From Phycisphaeraceae bacterium (GTDB lineage Bacteria > Planctomycetota > Phycisphaerae > Phycisphaerales > Phycisphaeraceae), in assembly GCA_020851465.1 (NCBI GenBank), contig JADZCR010000001.1:485023-549022 (forward strand): a stretch of 64,000 nt of DNA, written 5' to 3'. The notes beneath the pieces are model-generated. The model searched no databases, was not told the DNA's origin, and saw only the letters and a list, made by a program, of their open reading frames with translations. The translations under genes were made by a program, and so were the position numbers. This document shows, piece after piece, positions 43,648 through 52,668 of this stretch (position 1 is its first letter; the number at the start of each line of letters is the position of its first letter).

Positions 43648-45981
43648 TCATCGAGCCGTACCGTGCGATCCCGGTCCGTGAGAGGGATGTTTGTGGGCTA
43701 AAGCCGCAGCGAGAGTTCGCAAGTCCTGATCAACCCGTTGCTGACGTTCCTGATCGAGGTTTCGATGGCCGAATCGTATTTCGTAAAAAACCTCCGTAAG
43801 CGAGATGACCGGGTCAAATCGCGCGGGATTGGTAGTCGCCAGTTGTTTGGCAAAGCTGAACGGACTCTGCCACGCGGGCCGGATGTGGCCGTGATGTTCC
43901 AGCAGGTCAAGCATCGTCAGATAAAAACGGAGTTGCCGCACCAGGCCTCGCCTCTGCTTACGGGGCATCGCGGTCAGTTGCAGTGCCACGAGTCGTCGGC
44001 GTCGGATGACCGCCATCCGAATCAGGCTCGCAATGCCGACGATGATAAAAAACCCGATCACGATGATGATGACCAGACTCGTCCCATCGAAGCTGAACTG
44101 TGAGGTGAAATTACTGACCTGCTTGTAAATCTGGAGCAGCCAGTGCGTCTGGGCACGGGCGACCTCTTCAAATTGTGCCCGTGTATCGGAGATCACACGA
44201 TCACGCCGGCTCCGGTCGTAAGAAACCACGAAGTTCATCCAGGTGAACTCCAGGTGTTCGTACAACTCGCTGAGCGGACGGAACCAGGAATTTCCGCTGG
44301 CGTGCTGCGCCAGAAGTGATGCGGGCGGCGTGGGGTCGAACGAATGCCATCCATGCTCACCCAGATCGATTTCACACCAGGCGTGGGCGTCGCTCTGACG
44401 GATGAGATAGTAACCGCCGAGTCGGTTGTATTCCCCGCAGCGGTAACCGGTGACCAGCCGTGTCCGCATGCCCAGTGATCTCGTCATGGCCGCCAGTGCC
44501 GAGGCGAACAATTCGCAGTGGCCCTGCCTGCTTTTGAACAGAAACACCGCGATGGGGTCCGTAGTACCCGAACGGGGTGCGGGAGTGAGCGAGTAGGCGT
44601 AGTTACTGCGGAGGTAGTTGACGAGGATATTTGCTATCTGCTCATCCTGTGGCTCATAGGAATTGCGGATAGGTCGATCGAGTCCCGCATCACGGATCAC
44701 CTTGAGTGTCAGGTCACGGATCGCATCCACGTTCGGATGCCAGCCGCTGGCGTAATAGCCGCCTGCGTTGTTTCCCTGCGGCAATTCCACTGCCGTGGTC
44801 AACCGTGTCCCCTGCACCGCCTTGTCAGCGTATTCCTGCGGAACGTTCTCACCGACCAGCAGCGGTGAACGGACCACGTAGCTCGTCACCCCCGACGCAA
44901 TATCAGGATTAGCAAGCTGACAGTCACGCGGATTAAAGAGCACGGATCGGAGTTTTTCGCTGCGGATGTGGATGGGCGGATACAGGGAAAAGAGATGCCT
45001 TTGCGTGTTGTTCCGCAGGATGACTCGTGCTTCGAGGATCGAGGCGTTGCTGGGGAATGTCAGCAGGGATCGCCCCTCAGGGGGGAGGTCGATCGCGCTG
45101 TCGTAATTCGACATCCTGCCGCGCGACCAGGTGCGTGTGGTTGCGTCGTAATGATCCAGTGCTGCGCCACGGAGCAGCCAGCCGGGTTCGTCGTCGGTGA
45201 GCTCTCGACCGTTGAGCGAAAGTGTCAGGTGCATGGCCGGCTCAGAGTTGTTGCCGATGAGTTGACTGCTTCCCAGTTCGATCCGGGAATTGAAACCAAC
45301 CTGTCGATCGACGGCCGGGGGCAGGAGATATTTATTGAGATTCGCGTTGGATGATCGCGGCGCAATGATGAAGACCAGCAGCCCGACGGCTGTGCAGACA
45401 ATGCCGATGGTCAACGTCATCAAGCGGAAATGCCAGCGATGACTGCGACCGACCACTGGAGCGGGGCGGTGAATCTTGACCCCGGCGGGAGCACCGGCCT
45501 GGATGGCCTCCAGCACCAGGTCGCTGGTGATTTTGAGCTGGAAAAGCAGCACGGAGAAGAGCGCCAGCACGCAATACCCGATCAGCAGCAGTGCGTAGAT
45601 CATCGATATGCTGATGACGCTGGCGCCGATCATCTGGAGCAGACTCAGTACGAGGATTTCGCCGTACTCGCGGTTGGACTTGCGGCTGTAAAGCAGCAGT
45701 ACCTGGAGCCACATCGTGAAGTGACCCATCGCGACGATGATGTTGGAGTCCATGAAAATCAGGTCGACCAGCAGCCAGCCGACTGACGCACACGCTCCGA
45801 GCATGATCGTCCACTGAGGCAGCGGCCGGCCGGCGGGCCCCTCGACCACGTACCAGCTCAACGCACCAATCGCACCGGCGACCAGCAACAGGCCGGGATT
45901 CCGCTCCGCCATGCAAAATGCCACGATGCCCAGCAGCACCTGTACGTAAACGAGTCGTCGAAAGAGGAAGATCAGACCCAT
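43648..45981 (-). CDS. TgpA-like membrane transglutaminase (DUF3488 + transglut_core)
   Basis: About 777 aa. An N-terminal block of membrane helices (residues 1-190, DUF3488-like), a periplasmic domain, the transglutaminase core with Cys in RQGHCELFASALA, His in SDAHAWCEIDLG and Asp in SFDPTPP, then a single membrane helix near residue 645 and a C-terminal cytoplasmic domain of about 100 residues. Start at the ATG at 45981 preceded by GAGGAGG; the longer frame upstream is antisense/shadow. Overlaps the DUF58 gene by 10 bases. Usually MoxR ATPase is encoded next to such a pair; it is absent here. Confidence 0.88.
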   Translation of the reverse strand: MGLIFLFRRLVYVQVLLGIVAFCMAERNPGLLLVAGAIGALSWYVVEGPAGRPLPQWTIMLGACASVGWLLVDLIFMDSNIIVAMGHFTMWLQVLLLYSRKSNREYGEILVLSLLQMIGASVISISMIYALLLIGYCVLALFSVLLFQLKITSDLVLEAIQAGAPAGVKIHRPAPVVGRSHRWHFRLMTLTIGIVCTAVGLLVFIIAPRSSNANLNKYLLPPAVDRQVGFNSRIELGSSQLIGNNSEPAMHLTLSLNGRELTDDEPGWLLRGAALDHYDATTRTWSRGRMSNYDSAIDLPPEGRSLLTFPSNASILEARVILRNNTQRHLFSLYPPIHIRSEKLRSVLFNPRDCQLANPDIASGVTSYVVRSPLLVGENVPQEYADKAVQGTRLTTAVELPQGNNAGGYYASGWHPNVDAIRDLTLKVIRDAGLDRPIRNSYEPQDEQIANILVNYLRSNYAYSLTPAPRSGTTDPIAVFLFKSRQGHCELFASALAAMTRSLGMRTRLVTGYRCGEYNRLGGYYLIRQSDAHAWCEIDLGEHGWHSFDPTPPASLLAQHASGNSWFRPLSELYEHLEFTWMNFVVSYDRSRRDRVISDTRAQFEEVARAQTHWLLQIYKQVSNFTSQFSFDGTSLVIIIVIGFFIIVGIASLIRMAVIRRRRLVALQLTAMPRKQRRGLVRQLRFYLTMLDLLEHHGHIRPAWQSPFSFAKQLATTNPARFDPVISLTEVFYEIRFGHRNLDQERQQRVDQDLRTLAAALAHKHPSHGPGSHGTAR

Positions 45982-47258
45982 CGTTCCTCCTCGCGCAGTT
46001 GCTGGCGACGTGATCGCAGGCCGGGACGCGACATCAGAACCGGCGAGCCGTGTCCGTCGGTAAGCTCGGTGTATTCCTCCAGGTGAGCACTGCCCAACTG
46101 CGTCTGCCGTCCCGGAATCGATCCCGACGCCGCCCGGCCGGGTCGGATAAAAACGGATGGCTGCGCAGGTAGAGTCGGGCTTTTGACGGGTTTGCGATAT
46201 ACATCGAGCATTGCGAGCGACTCGAGCATCTTGGTCCGGTGAGGCAGGCTGTGATGAACAGGAAAAGCCATGCACTCGGCGCCCAGGACGATCAGGCCGG
46301 TCTGATACCCGTTGAAGTGAGCATCGCAGACCAGTGAAGCCGTGAGGCTGACCGCACGCTCATTTTCATCAAAGGGATCGACCAGAGCCTCGTTCGACTT
46401 GCCAAACCACCAGCGCCGCCGTCGTGCTGCCGTCGGCTTGGAGGGCGGCGGCAACTCCGAGAGGTCCAGCACGATCATGATGATCGGCGGACTCGGCTGG
46501 GTCATTTCCCGCGTTACCAGATCGCCCGTGCGGGCACTGCGCTTCCAGTCGATGGTCTTGAGGCTGTCCCCTGCTCGATAATCGCGCAGCCCGAAAAACT
46601 CCTCATGACCGCCGCCGCGCTCCAGATGTTTTTTCCCGGAAATCGGTGTCTCACTCAGACGGTGCAGTGTGCGACGATTCATCCGAAAAAGTCGCGGATA
46701 GACCAGCGCATCATCCGGCTCCGCCAGCTCGATTACTCGCCGCACGATCCCGAATGGAAAAGAGCTTGACACGATCACGCGGTCGAAGTGAAGCATGCCG
46801 CGACGGAGTGGCCAGCATGTCGCTTCCGCCTGGACAGCCTGATGAGGTCCGACGTGCAGGACCCAGCCGAACGGCCTGCCGCCCAGCCGTCGAGGCGACT
46901 CGACCAACGGCCCCTCAACGCGCCATCCCTGCCGTTTCGTACCCCAATCTTCGCTGATGACCAGACCAAACGACGGAAGCCATCGCTTGTGGTTCACGAC
47001 GTGATAGCGCAAGGCCATCGGTTCGTTGGCGACAACGTGGCCGGGCAGCAGCCGCTCGACGCTCAAGCCGCGCATCATCATCCACGAAAGCGATAGTGAG
47101 ACGACCAGCCCGCCGACCATCAGACCGAAAGCCCAGAACAGCATGTTTGCCTGAGTGAATCGTGCGACGATCAGCAGCAGCAGCGTCACGATCAGGTACA
47201 TCGCCCCGCCTGGACCAACCTGGTAGTACGTCCGGATGGGGCGATTGGGCTTGGTCAT
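45972..47258 (-). CDS. DUF58 domain-containing protein
   Basis: 428 aa. Two N-terminal membrane helices (AMYLIVTLLLLIVARF; AFGLMVGGLVVSLSLS), a beta-rich domain, then the DUF58 signature FGLRDYRAGDSLKTIDWKRSARTG and the VWA-like half (MIVLDLSELPPP). DUF58 proteins pair with MoxR ATPases and transglutaminases in membrane-linked assemblies of unknown function. Overlaps the transglutaminase gene, so the two are coupled. The C-terminal roughly 90 residues are low-complexity. Confidence 0.88.
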   Translation of the reverse strand: MTKPNRPIRTYYQVGPGGAMYLIVTLLLLIVARFTQANMLFWAFGLMVGGLVVSLSLSWMMMRGLSVERLLPGHVVANEPMALRYHVVNHKRWLPSFGLVISEDWGTKRQGWRVEGPLVESPRRLGGRPFGWVLHVGPHQAVQAEATCWPLRRGMLHFDRVIVSSSFPFGIVRRVIELAEPDDALVYPRLFRMNRRTLHRLSETPISGKKHLERGGGHEEFFGLRDYRAGDSLKTIDWKRSARTGDLVTREMTQPSPPIIMIVLDLSELPPPSKPTAARRRRWWFGKSNEALVDPFDENERAVSLTASLVCDAHFNGYQTGLIVLGAECMAFPVHHSLPHRTKMLESLAMLDVYRKPVKSPTLPAQPSVFIRPGRAASGSIPGRQTQLGSAHLEEYTELTDGHGSPVLMSRPGLRSRRQQLREEERWV

Positions 47259-47344
47259 GGCGAGTCGATTCTTCCGTGCCGCAGCATGTCATGGATGATA
47301 GCGCAACCCTTCCGCGGCAGTGACGCTGCCGCGTGCGGATCACC

Positions 47345-47824
47345 CTACTTTTTGAGCATTTCGCTCCCTGTCTTCATTGTCTCTTCAAGGATGTTCGGCT
47401 CCGCCCGGTAGGTATCGCGGCCCGGTGCCAGAACGATCAACAGTTGCTTGTCTCCGCCGGGCAGCGGCATTTGTTGCACAGCCGCCTGATATCCCGCGCA
47501 GCGTGCGACGACGAACAGCTCGTATTCGAGCAAGCCAGCGCCAGGCTCTTTGACCGCGATCTCGAACCGGCCGTTTTCATCAGTCGAGGCAGGTGTGAGT
47601 TTTTTTGGCTCGATCGATCGCGGATCAATCGTCAGCTCGATCTTCGCGCCGGGAAGTCCGCCCTGCTTGAGGCGGGAATCATTTTGACTCACAACGACGA
47701 TGCCGGAAGACTGCCCTTCGACGACGATGCCGCGAACCATGTGACCCGCACAGCCGACGAGGACGGATGCGCTTAGCGATGCGAGAAAAACCACGATAGT
47801 CAGGCGCATCCGTGGATCAATCAT
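47345..47824 (-). CDS. Putative lipoprotein with carboxypeptidase-regulatory-like fold
   Basis: 159 aa. Signal with lipobox SASVLVGC (residues about 18-25), then a beta-sandwich resembling CarboxypepD_reg domains (VSQNDSRL... LPGAKIELTID... TDENGRFEIAVKEPGAG). Probably tethered to a membrane. Its ATG overlaps the stop of scpB in an ATGA arrangement, a sign of translational coupling, although the functional link is obscure. Confidence 0.78.
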   Translation of the reverse strand: MIDPRMRLTIVVFLASLSASVLVGCAGHMVRGIVVEGQSSGIVVVSQNDSRLKQGGLPGAKIELTIDPRSIEPKKLTPASTDENGRFEIAVKEPGAGLLEYELFVVARCAGYQAAVQQMPLPGGDKQLLIVLAPGRDTYRAEPNILEETMKTGSEMLKK

Positions 47825-48456
47825 GTCGTACTCGCAGCAGGTTTGAATTCGTCGGTGGGCGGTAAATCTTTGAGCGTTGTCAGGCCGAAGACTTCGAGGA
47901 ATGTTTTTGTGGTTCCGTAGAGCATGGGGCGACCGAGTTCTTCGGCGCGACCGACGATCTTGACCAGATGTCGTTCCATGAGGCTGCGAATGACTTCACC
48001 CGAAGCGACTCCACGGATCGACTCGATGTCGGCACGGAGGATCGGCTGTTTGTAGGCGATGATCGCCAGCGTCTCGAGAGCCGCGGGTGTCAGTCGCGTG
48101 TCCTGCCTTGTCTTGTGCAGTGCGGCAAGCACATCGGCAAACTGCGGCAAAGTCATGATCTGCCAGCCGCCGGCCAGCGACTCGATGCGGAAAGAGCGTC
48201 CCGATTTTTCATAGGTGTCGTTAAGAGCGGTAATCGCAGCATTGATCGCCTTGGTACCGACCGCGTGGCCGGCGTCACTCATCAGCTCGACGAGCCGTGA
48301 TGCGGGCAGTGCGCGATCCGTGGTCATGAGGATCGCTTCGACACGCAGCGCGATTTCCTCCGGTGGTTGTTGTGCAGTGGGGGCGTGCGCGACTTCAGGC
48401 TCAGCCGCCGGCTCCGCCGACTCGATCGCATCCTGCGTGGCTTGAGGTTGGCTCAT
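47821..48456 (-). CDS. scpB: Segregation and condensation protein B (ScpB)
   Basis: 211 aa. Paired winged-helix protein of the SMC-ScpAB condensin: RVEAILMTTDRALPASRLVELM, AITALNDTYEKSGRSFRIESLAGGWQIMT, LTPAALETLAIIAYKQPILRADIESIRG and LGRPMLYGTTKTFLEVFGL. The first 30 residues are Ala/Pro-rich. ScpA and Smc are not in the window. Overlaps the downstream lipoprotein gene by four bases. Confidence 0.94.
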   Translation of the reverse strand: MSQPQATQDAIESAEPAAEPEVAHAPTAQQPPEEIALRVEAILMTTDRALPASRLVELMSDAGHAVGTKAINAAITALNDTYEKSGRSFRIESLAGGWQIMTLPQFADVLAALHKTRQDTRLTPAALETLAIIAYKQPILRADIESIRGVASGEVIRSLMERHLVKIVGRAEELGRPMLYGTTKTFLEVFGLTTLKDLPPTDEFKPAASTT

Positions 48457-48549
48457 GCCCCCATTGTACCCGTGAGCCGAAGCGGATTCATCGCCTGGAC
48501 AGCAATATTCGCGTTTTCAGCGGCAGGGAGGATGTCCCGCCATGCCCGA

Positions 48550-49332
48550 TCAGGCGAATGCGCCCGACTTTCGGAGATACACGACTCGCGGCTGGAGACC
48601 TCGGCCGGGGCAGGCGGTCGGGTTGATCTCCTGATGGGTCTTGATCCTGCTGACAGGGACGCGGTAGATGCGGGCGAGCTTTGCCACGGTGTCAACCAGT
48701 GAATTGACCTGTGCGTCAGTGGGTTGCTGAAGGTCGAAGTTTCCCAGACACATGACGCCTACGTTGTGCTCGTTGTTGGAACGGACATGCGCGCCCTGAT
48801 AGCGGACGCTGCGCCCTTCCCAAAGCCGTCCCGAACGATCGATGATGTAGTGGTAGCCGATATCGCCGGCACGGAACATTCCCATGTGCGCGATACGGTC
48901 GTGTTCGATGAGGGCTGCGGTGGAGCGCATGTCGGTGACGGTGACTTTTTTCCAACCCTCGTGGTGGATGGTGATGCGGTCGATGCCACCCATCGGGTTG
49001 ATGTGGTCCAACTCAGGCGCACCCTTGGCCCACTGTGATCGTGGAATGGCCTGGAGCGGACCGCTGAGGCTCTGTGACGGCTGCTTGGCGACTGGTGCCA
49101 GTGCCGGCGCTTGCTGCGGGGGTGCGACGTAGGACGGCTGCGAACGCGGAGTGGGAACGTAGCTGGCCTGACGCTGGGTATAGACCGGCGGGGCGGCTCC
49201 ATCAGGACGTGGGCGGCCTGTCGGCCACTCAGGTCCAGGACGTTCCGCCCGCTGTTGATTCGAGCAGCCCGTCGTGGCGACGAGTAAACCCAATCCGCTC
49301 AACACCACAAACTCGCGCCGTGACAAGCCCAT
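48550..49332 (-). CDS. N-acetylmuramoyl-L-alanine amidase (Amidase_2/PGRP), probable lipoprotein
   Basis: 260 aa. Twin-arginine-like signal LSRREFVVLSGLGLLVATTGC, ending in a possible lipobox Cys, then a Pro/Gln-rich linker (about 25-85), then the amidase_2 domain: ITIHHEGWKKV with zinc His, GYHYIIDRSGRLWEGR, GVMCLGNFDLQ and KTHQEINPTACPG with the second His and Cys/Pro. Cleaves the peptide-glycan amide bond in peptidoglycan; the twin-arginine signal and lipobox suggest folding before export and anchoring to the membrane. The frame also opens at 49353. Confidence 0.9.
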   Translation of the reverse strand: MGLSRREFVVLSGLGLLVATTGCSNQQRAERPGPEWPTGRPRPDGAAPPVYTQRQASYVPTPRSQPSYVAPPQQAPALAPVAKQPSQSLSGPLQAIPRSQWAKGAPELDHINPMGGIDRITIHHEGWKKVTVTDMRSTAALIEHDRIAHMGMFRAGDIGYHYIIDRSGRLWEGRSVRYQGAHVRSNNEHNVGVMCLGNFDLQQPTDAQVNSLVDTVAKLARIYRVPVSRIKTHQEINPTACPGRGLQPRVVYLRKSGAFA

Positions 49333-49536
49333 GACATCACTCCGGGTGCGCATTATCGCAGGAACAGGTTGAAATTGAACCGGGAACGGTTTGGCCGTCC
49401 GTGTCTTTGTTAGGATCGGTTACGCCACTGGTGAAACATTCAATTTTATGGGGTATATCCGTCATTTTCGACGGCCGATAATCAAATATGACGTTTAGTG
49501 AACCGTGGCGGTTCGTCGGGTGGGTGGCTGCGGCGT

Positions 49537-51189
49537 TTACACCCCTGAAACAGCCCCTTCAATCGCCGCAGGCATTTCCAGCGGCTCCCGCGCGACAGGA
49601 ACCTGTTTGCGGACCACCACGATCATGTCGCGCGACGGATCGTCGCCTTTGGCTTCGACGAGAAAATCCCAACCGCGTGTCGCCTGGATCTGGTTGAGCA
49701 GTTCGATCCACTGGTAACGATGCTCCCACGCTGCCTCACCCGCTGGATTGGATGGGTCACCCGTCGCGGATTTCCGTTTTGAGAAAATCACCAGCAAGCC
49801 GCCGGGGATCAGCACACGCTTGGCCTCAAGAATGAGACCAACCGGGTTCGGATGAATCTCCAATTGATCGTTGATGACCAGCAAATCGATCTCCGCATCA
49901 CTCAGCGGAAGTCGGCGCAGATCGGAGATCCAATCAAACCTCGGCATCCCGTCACTGCTGAGTGTCTCGTCTCCGCCTGATGAGTCCCCGCCAGTGAGTG
50001 CCGAGGCTTGGTGGGAGGTCTGCGCTGCCGGATATTTCTGATTCAGCACGCATCGCCGAGCCAGTTCAACATTCACCTGTTGTGGATCGAGGCCATCCAG
50101 TCGTACGCCGCGCAGCGCGAGCATGTGTGAAATCAGCCCCTCTTCCGCACCGACGATTACTCCGCGTCTAGGCATGCCTGCTTGTTTGATGATGTCCAGC
50201 AGGACTCCGACGCGAAGATTGACCCTCCGCTGGAGAATCTGATCGGTGGGGTAGGTGCCCCATTGACTGGCCGCAAGCGGCACGGGGGCTTTGACGGGTG
50301 GGACTGCGCCATCCTTGCTGAACCACCGCTTGTTCCACAGCAGGGGCGTGCCGTCGTATTGCCGCTTGATCTGATCCAGATCGGGAGCCAGCCGACAGAA
50401 TCCCCATTTCCTGATAAAGATTTTGAGCGTCTTGTCGATGCCTTCGTCCGAGTCAGCCTCGGTCTTCCGGTCCATGCGGGCGGTATGGAAGTGAACAAAC
50501 TCGATGTGCGGCACGGCAAAGCACCGCCAGCCCTTGAGCCTTGCCCGCAATCCCAGGTCTTCTGTCTGTCCGCGTAAAAATTCCTCGTCGTAGCCTTCAA
50601 CGTCCTCAAAGACCTCTTTTTTCATGCAATGAAAGCAACCCATCGCATGATCCACCTCAAGCATGTATTTCACCGCATCACGCGGCAAGCCCGAACCGAC
50701 ATGCGAATAACCATTGGGATGGAGAACAAAGTCGCCGTAGGCATGAATCCGCCCGTCCGGTCGAAGCTGTTTGGGCGCGATGATCCCCAGCCGTGACGGA
50801 CCTTGATCAAAGGCTGCACAGAGCTTCGTCACCCATTGCGGAGTCAGACACACGATGTCGCCGTCGAGCCGGACGAGAATCTCGCCGCGGGCCTTGCGTG
50901 AGAGAATATTCGCCACGCGGGAAAGGTATCCGCAATGTTCCGCTTCGATGAGTTCCAGAAAAGGCCGTCCGTCCGGCCAGGTCGTCAGCGCCCACTGACG
51001 AAGCGTCTCCAGGCTGTCATCTGTCGAGCCGTCGTCATAAGCGATGATCTCAAACGGCGTCGTGTCCGCCTTGAGTGTCTCACGCAAAGACCTGAGCAGA
51101 TCACCCAGAAGATCCTGCTGGCCCGATTTGGAGCTTTCTCTCCCGTTGTTGAAGTTGGGGATCAGGATGGAGACGCGGGGCGAGCGCAT
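49537..51189 (-). CDS. GT2 glycosyltransferase fused to a degenerate methyltransferase-like domain
   Basis: 550 aa. An intact N-terminal GT-A domain: RVSILIPNFNNGRE, IIAYDDGSTDDSLE, LVRLDGDIVCLTP (DxD), then AMGCFHCMKKEVFEDVEGYD and EDLGLRARLKGWRC. The C-terminal half aligns with the methyltransferase half of the divergent neighbour, but the SAM-binding loop reads VIVGAEEGLISHML rather than DIGSGDG, so SAM binding is doubtful. Start at ATG 51189 (MRSPRVSIL) rather than the TTG eight codons before. Probably a cell-surface polysaccharide enzyme. Confidence 0.85.
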   Translation of the reverse strand: MRSPRVSILIPNFNNGRESSKSGQQDLLGDLLRSLRETLKADTTPFEIIAYDDGSTDDSLETLRQWALTTWPDGRPFLELIEAEHCGYLSRVANILSRKARGEILVRLDGDIVCLTPQWVTKLCAAFDQGPSRLGIIAPKQLRPDGRIHAYGDFVLHPNGYSHVGSGLPRDAVKYMLEVDHAMGCFHCMKKEVFEDVEGYDEEFLRGQTEDLGLRARLKGWRCFAVPHIEFVHFHTARMDRKTEADSDEGIDKTLKIFIRKWGFCRLAPDLDQIKRQYDGTPLLWNKRWFSKDGAVPPVKAPVPLAASQWGTYPTDQILQRRVNLRVGVLLDIIKQAGMPRRGVIVGAEEGLISHMLALRGVRLDGLDPQQVNVELARRCVLNQKYPAAQTSHQASALTGGDSSGGDETLSSDGMPRFDWISDLRRLPLSDAEIDLLVINDQLEIHPNPVGLILEAKRVLIPGGLLVIFSKRKSATGDPSNPAGEAAWEHRYQWIELLNQIQATRGWDFLVEAKGDDPSRDMIVVVRKQVPVAREPLEMPAAIEGAVSGV

Positions 51190-51361
51190 GCCATGGTTAT
51201 CGGTCGAAGCCAATCACGGAGGTAAATCGTGCGACCGTGAAAACTCACCCACCCCCGGATGGTTGTGAGGAAAGCCGCGACGGTGCTGAGCATCGGCGAC
51301 GGGAGTCGTCCTGGATGGGCTTTAATCAAGCTGATCGTCCGTGGCCGTCGATGCACATCGG

Positions 51362-52585
51362 ATGAGCATGACCACATCGACCATACCGACTGCTGCCCGA
51401 CACTCTGCGCCTAAATGGGTGGTGAAGCGACTTCAGGGAGGCGTCGTGATTTTGCGATCGCCGTCGGCTGGTGAACCGGAGCCTGCCGACTGGATTTCGG
51501 TACTCAGCGGCTTTTTACACAGTTCACCGGGGGTGGTTTGTGTCGCTGCGAAACGGCTTGATCCAAGCGGGATGGTGTTTTCAATGGGTGAGTTTGTCGT
51601 GCATCCCAAAGGGTTTCATCATCACGGCGCGGGAGTCGATGGCCGGTGCTGGCGTTTTGTCGAGGAGGCAGACGTGGCGGCTGGCGGTGTGATGGCGATG
51701 GACGAAGCTGCATTCGATGCGGCGGGCGGCGAGGCTGCACTGGGTGGCGCACTGGGTGCGATCCATCTTGGTCTCAAGCTGCGTCAGCAGGGCGGGCGTT
51801 GTCTGATTGTGCCGCAGGCCGCAGTGGTGGATACCGTGACACCTGAGCCGTCCGACGAAGAATCACACCGTTTCCGCGACACATGGGGCTTTGATTGGAA
51901 AGCGGCGGACCTCGACGAAGTGCGGGCAGCACATCCGCGATCAGGTCTGCTCTGGAATGCGAGATTTCACGCACCGGGCATGCCGTTTGAAAAATACCGC
52001 GACCGCGGTGCTCTGGTCTGGGAGAGCTATCAGAAGGCGGACGTGTTCCGCAAACGCGCTCATCATCTGGCGAACCTTGCGAAACAGGTCTGCCCGCCCG
52101 GTGCAGGCGTACTGTTGGACATCGGCAGCGGGGACGGATTTTTCTGTCATCTCTTTGCCCAGCAGGGAGTCGAGATTCTGGGAGTTGATCCCGAACCGCT
52201 GGGAGTCGAGCAGGCGCAACTCCAAACCAGCAAACACACCTACCCCGGTAAGGCTCCGAGGTTCAAGGTTGGTCGCGGTACCGAGTTACCCGTGCCCGAC
52301 GCTTCGGTTGCCGGCGTGTCGCTGATGGATGTGATCGAGCATCTGCCTAACCCGGTCGCGGTGCTGCGCGAGGTTGCACGGGTGCTCCGTCCGGGCGGGA
52401 AGTTCATGTGCGTCACGCCCTCATGGCAGTTCGGCGGCTCATCCGATGCGGTCTATCACCTCACCGAATACACCATGCAGGAACTCGTCCGGCAGATCGG
52501 CGCAATTCCGGGTCTGACCGTTGTGAACACAGGCGGCATCGGCGGCGTTTACCGCGACATCATCGTCATCGCGGAAAAACGCTAG
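51362..52585 (+). CDS. Class I SAM methyltransferase with degenerate GT2-like N-terminus
   Basis: 407 aa. C-terminal methyltransferase: motif I LLDIGSGDGFFCHLF, acidic loop ILGVDPEP, LPVPDASVAGVSLMDVIEHL and VLRPGGKFMCVTPS. The first half aligns with the back part of the GT2 domain of the divergent neighbour (KRLDPSGMVFSMGEFVVHPK against KQLRPDGRIHAYGDFVLHPN) but lacks the nucleotide-sugar-binding front and the DxD, so it is not expected to transfer sugars. Start at ATG 51362; GTG seven codons earlier is unlikely. Target of methylation probably a sugar or glycan. Confidence 0.85.
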   Translation: MSMTTSTIPTAARHSAPKWVVKRLQGGVVILRSPSAGEPEPADWISVLSGFLHSSPGVVCVAAKRLDPSGMVFSMGEFVVHPKGFHHHGAGVDGRCWRFVEEADVAAGGVMAMDEAAFDAAGGEAALGGALGAIHLGLKLRQQGGRCLIVPQAAVVDTVTPEPSDEESHRFRDTWGFDWKAADLDEVRAAHPRSGLLWNARFHAPGMPFEKYRDRGALVWESYQKADVFRKRAHHLANLAKQVCPPGAGVLLDIGSGDGFFCHLFAQQGVEILGVDPEPLGVEQAQLQTSKHTYPGKAPRFKVGRGTELPVPDASVAGVSLMDVIEHLPNPVAVLREVARVLRPGGKFMCVTPSWQFGGSSDAVYHLTEYTMQELVRQIGAIPGLTVVNTGGIGGVYRDIIVIAEKR

Positions 52586-52668
52586 AGCGTATCCGCCCCA
52601 AATGCGGTTGAGCTGATCCAGCAATTACCCGTCGAGTTTACGATTGGCAGGGACATCGAACCCGCTGT

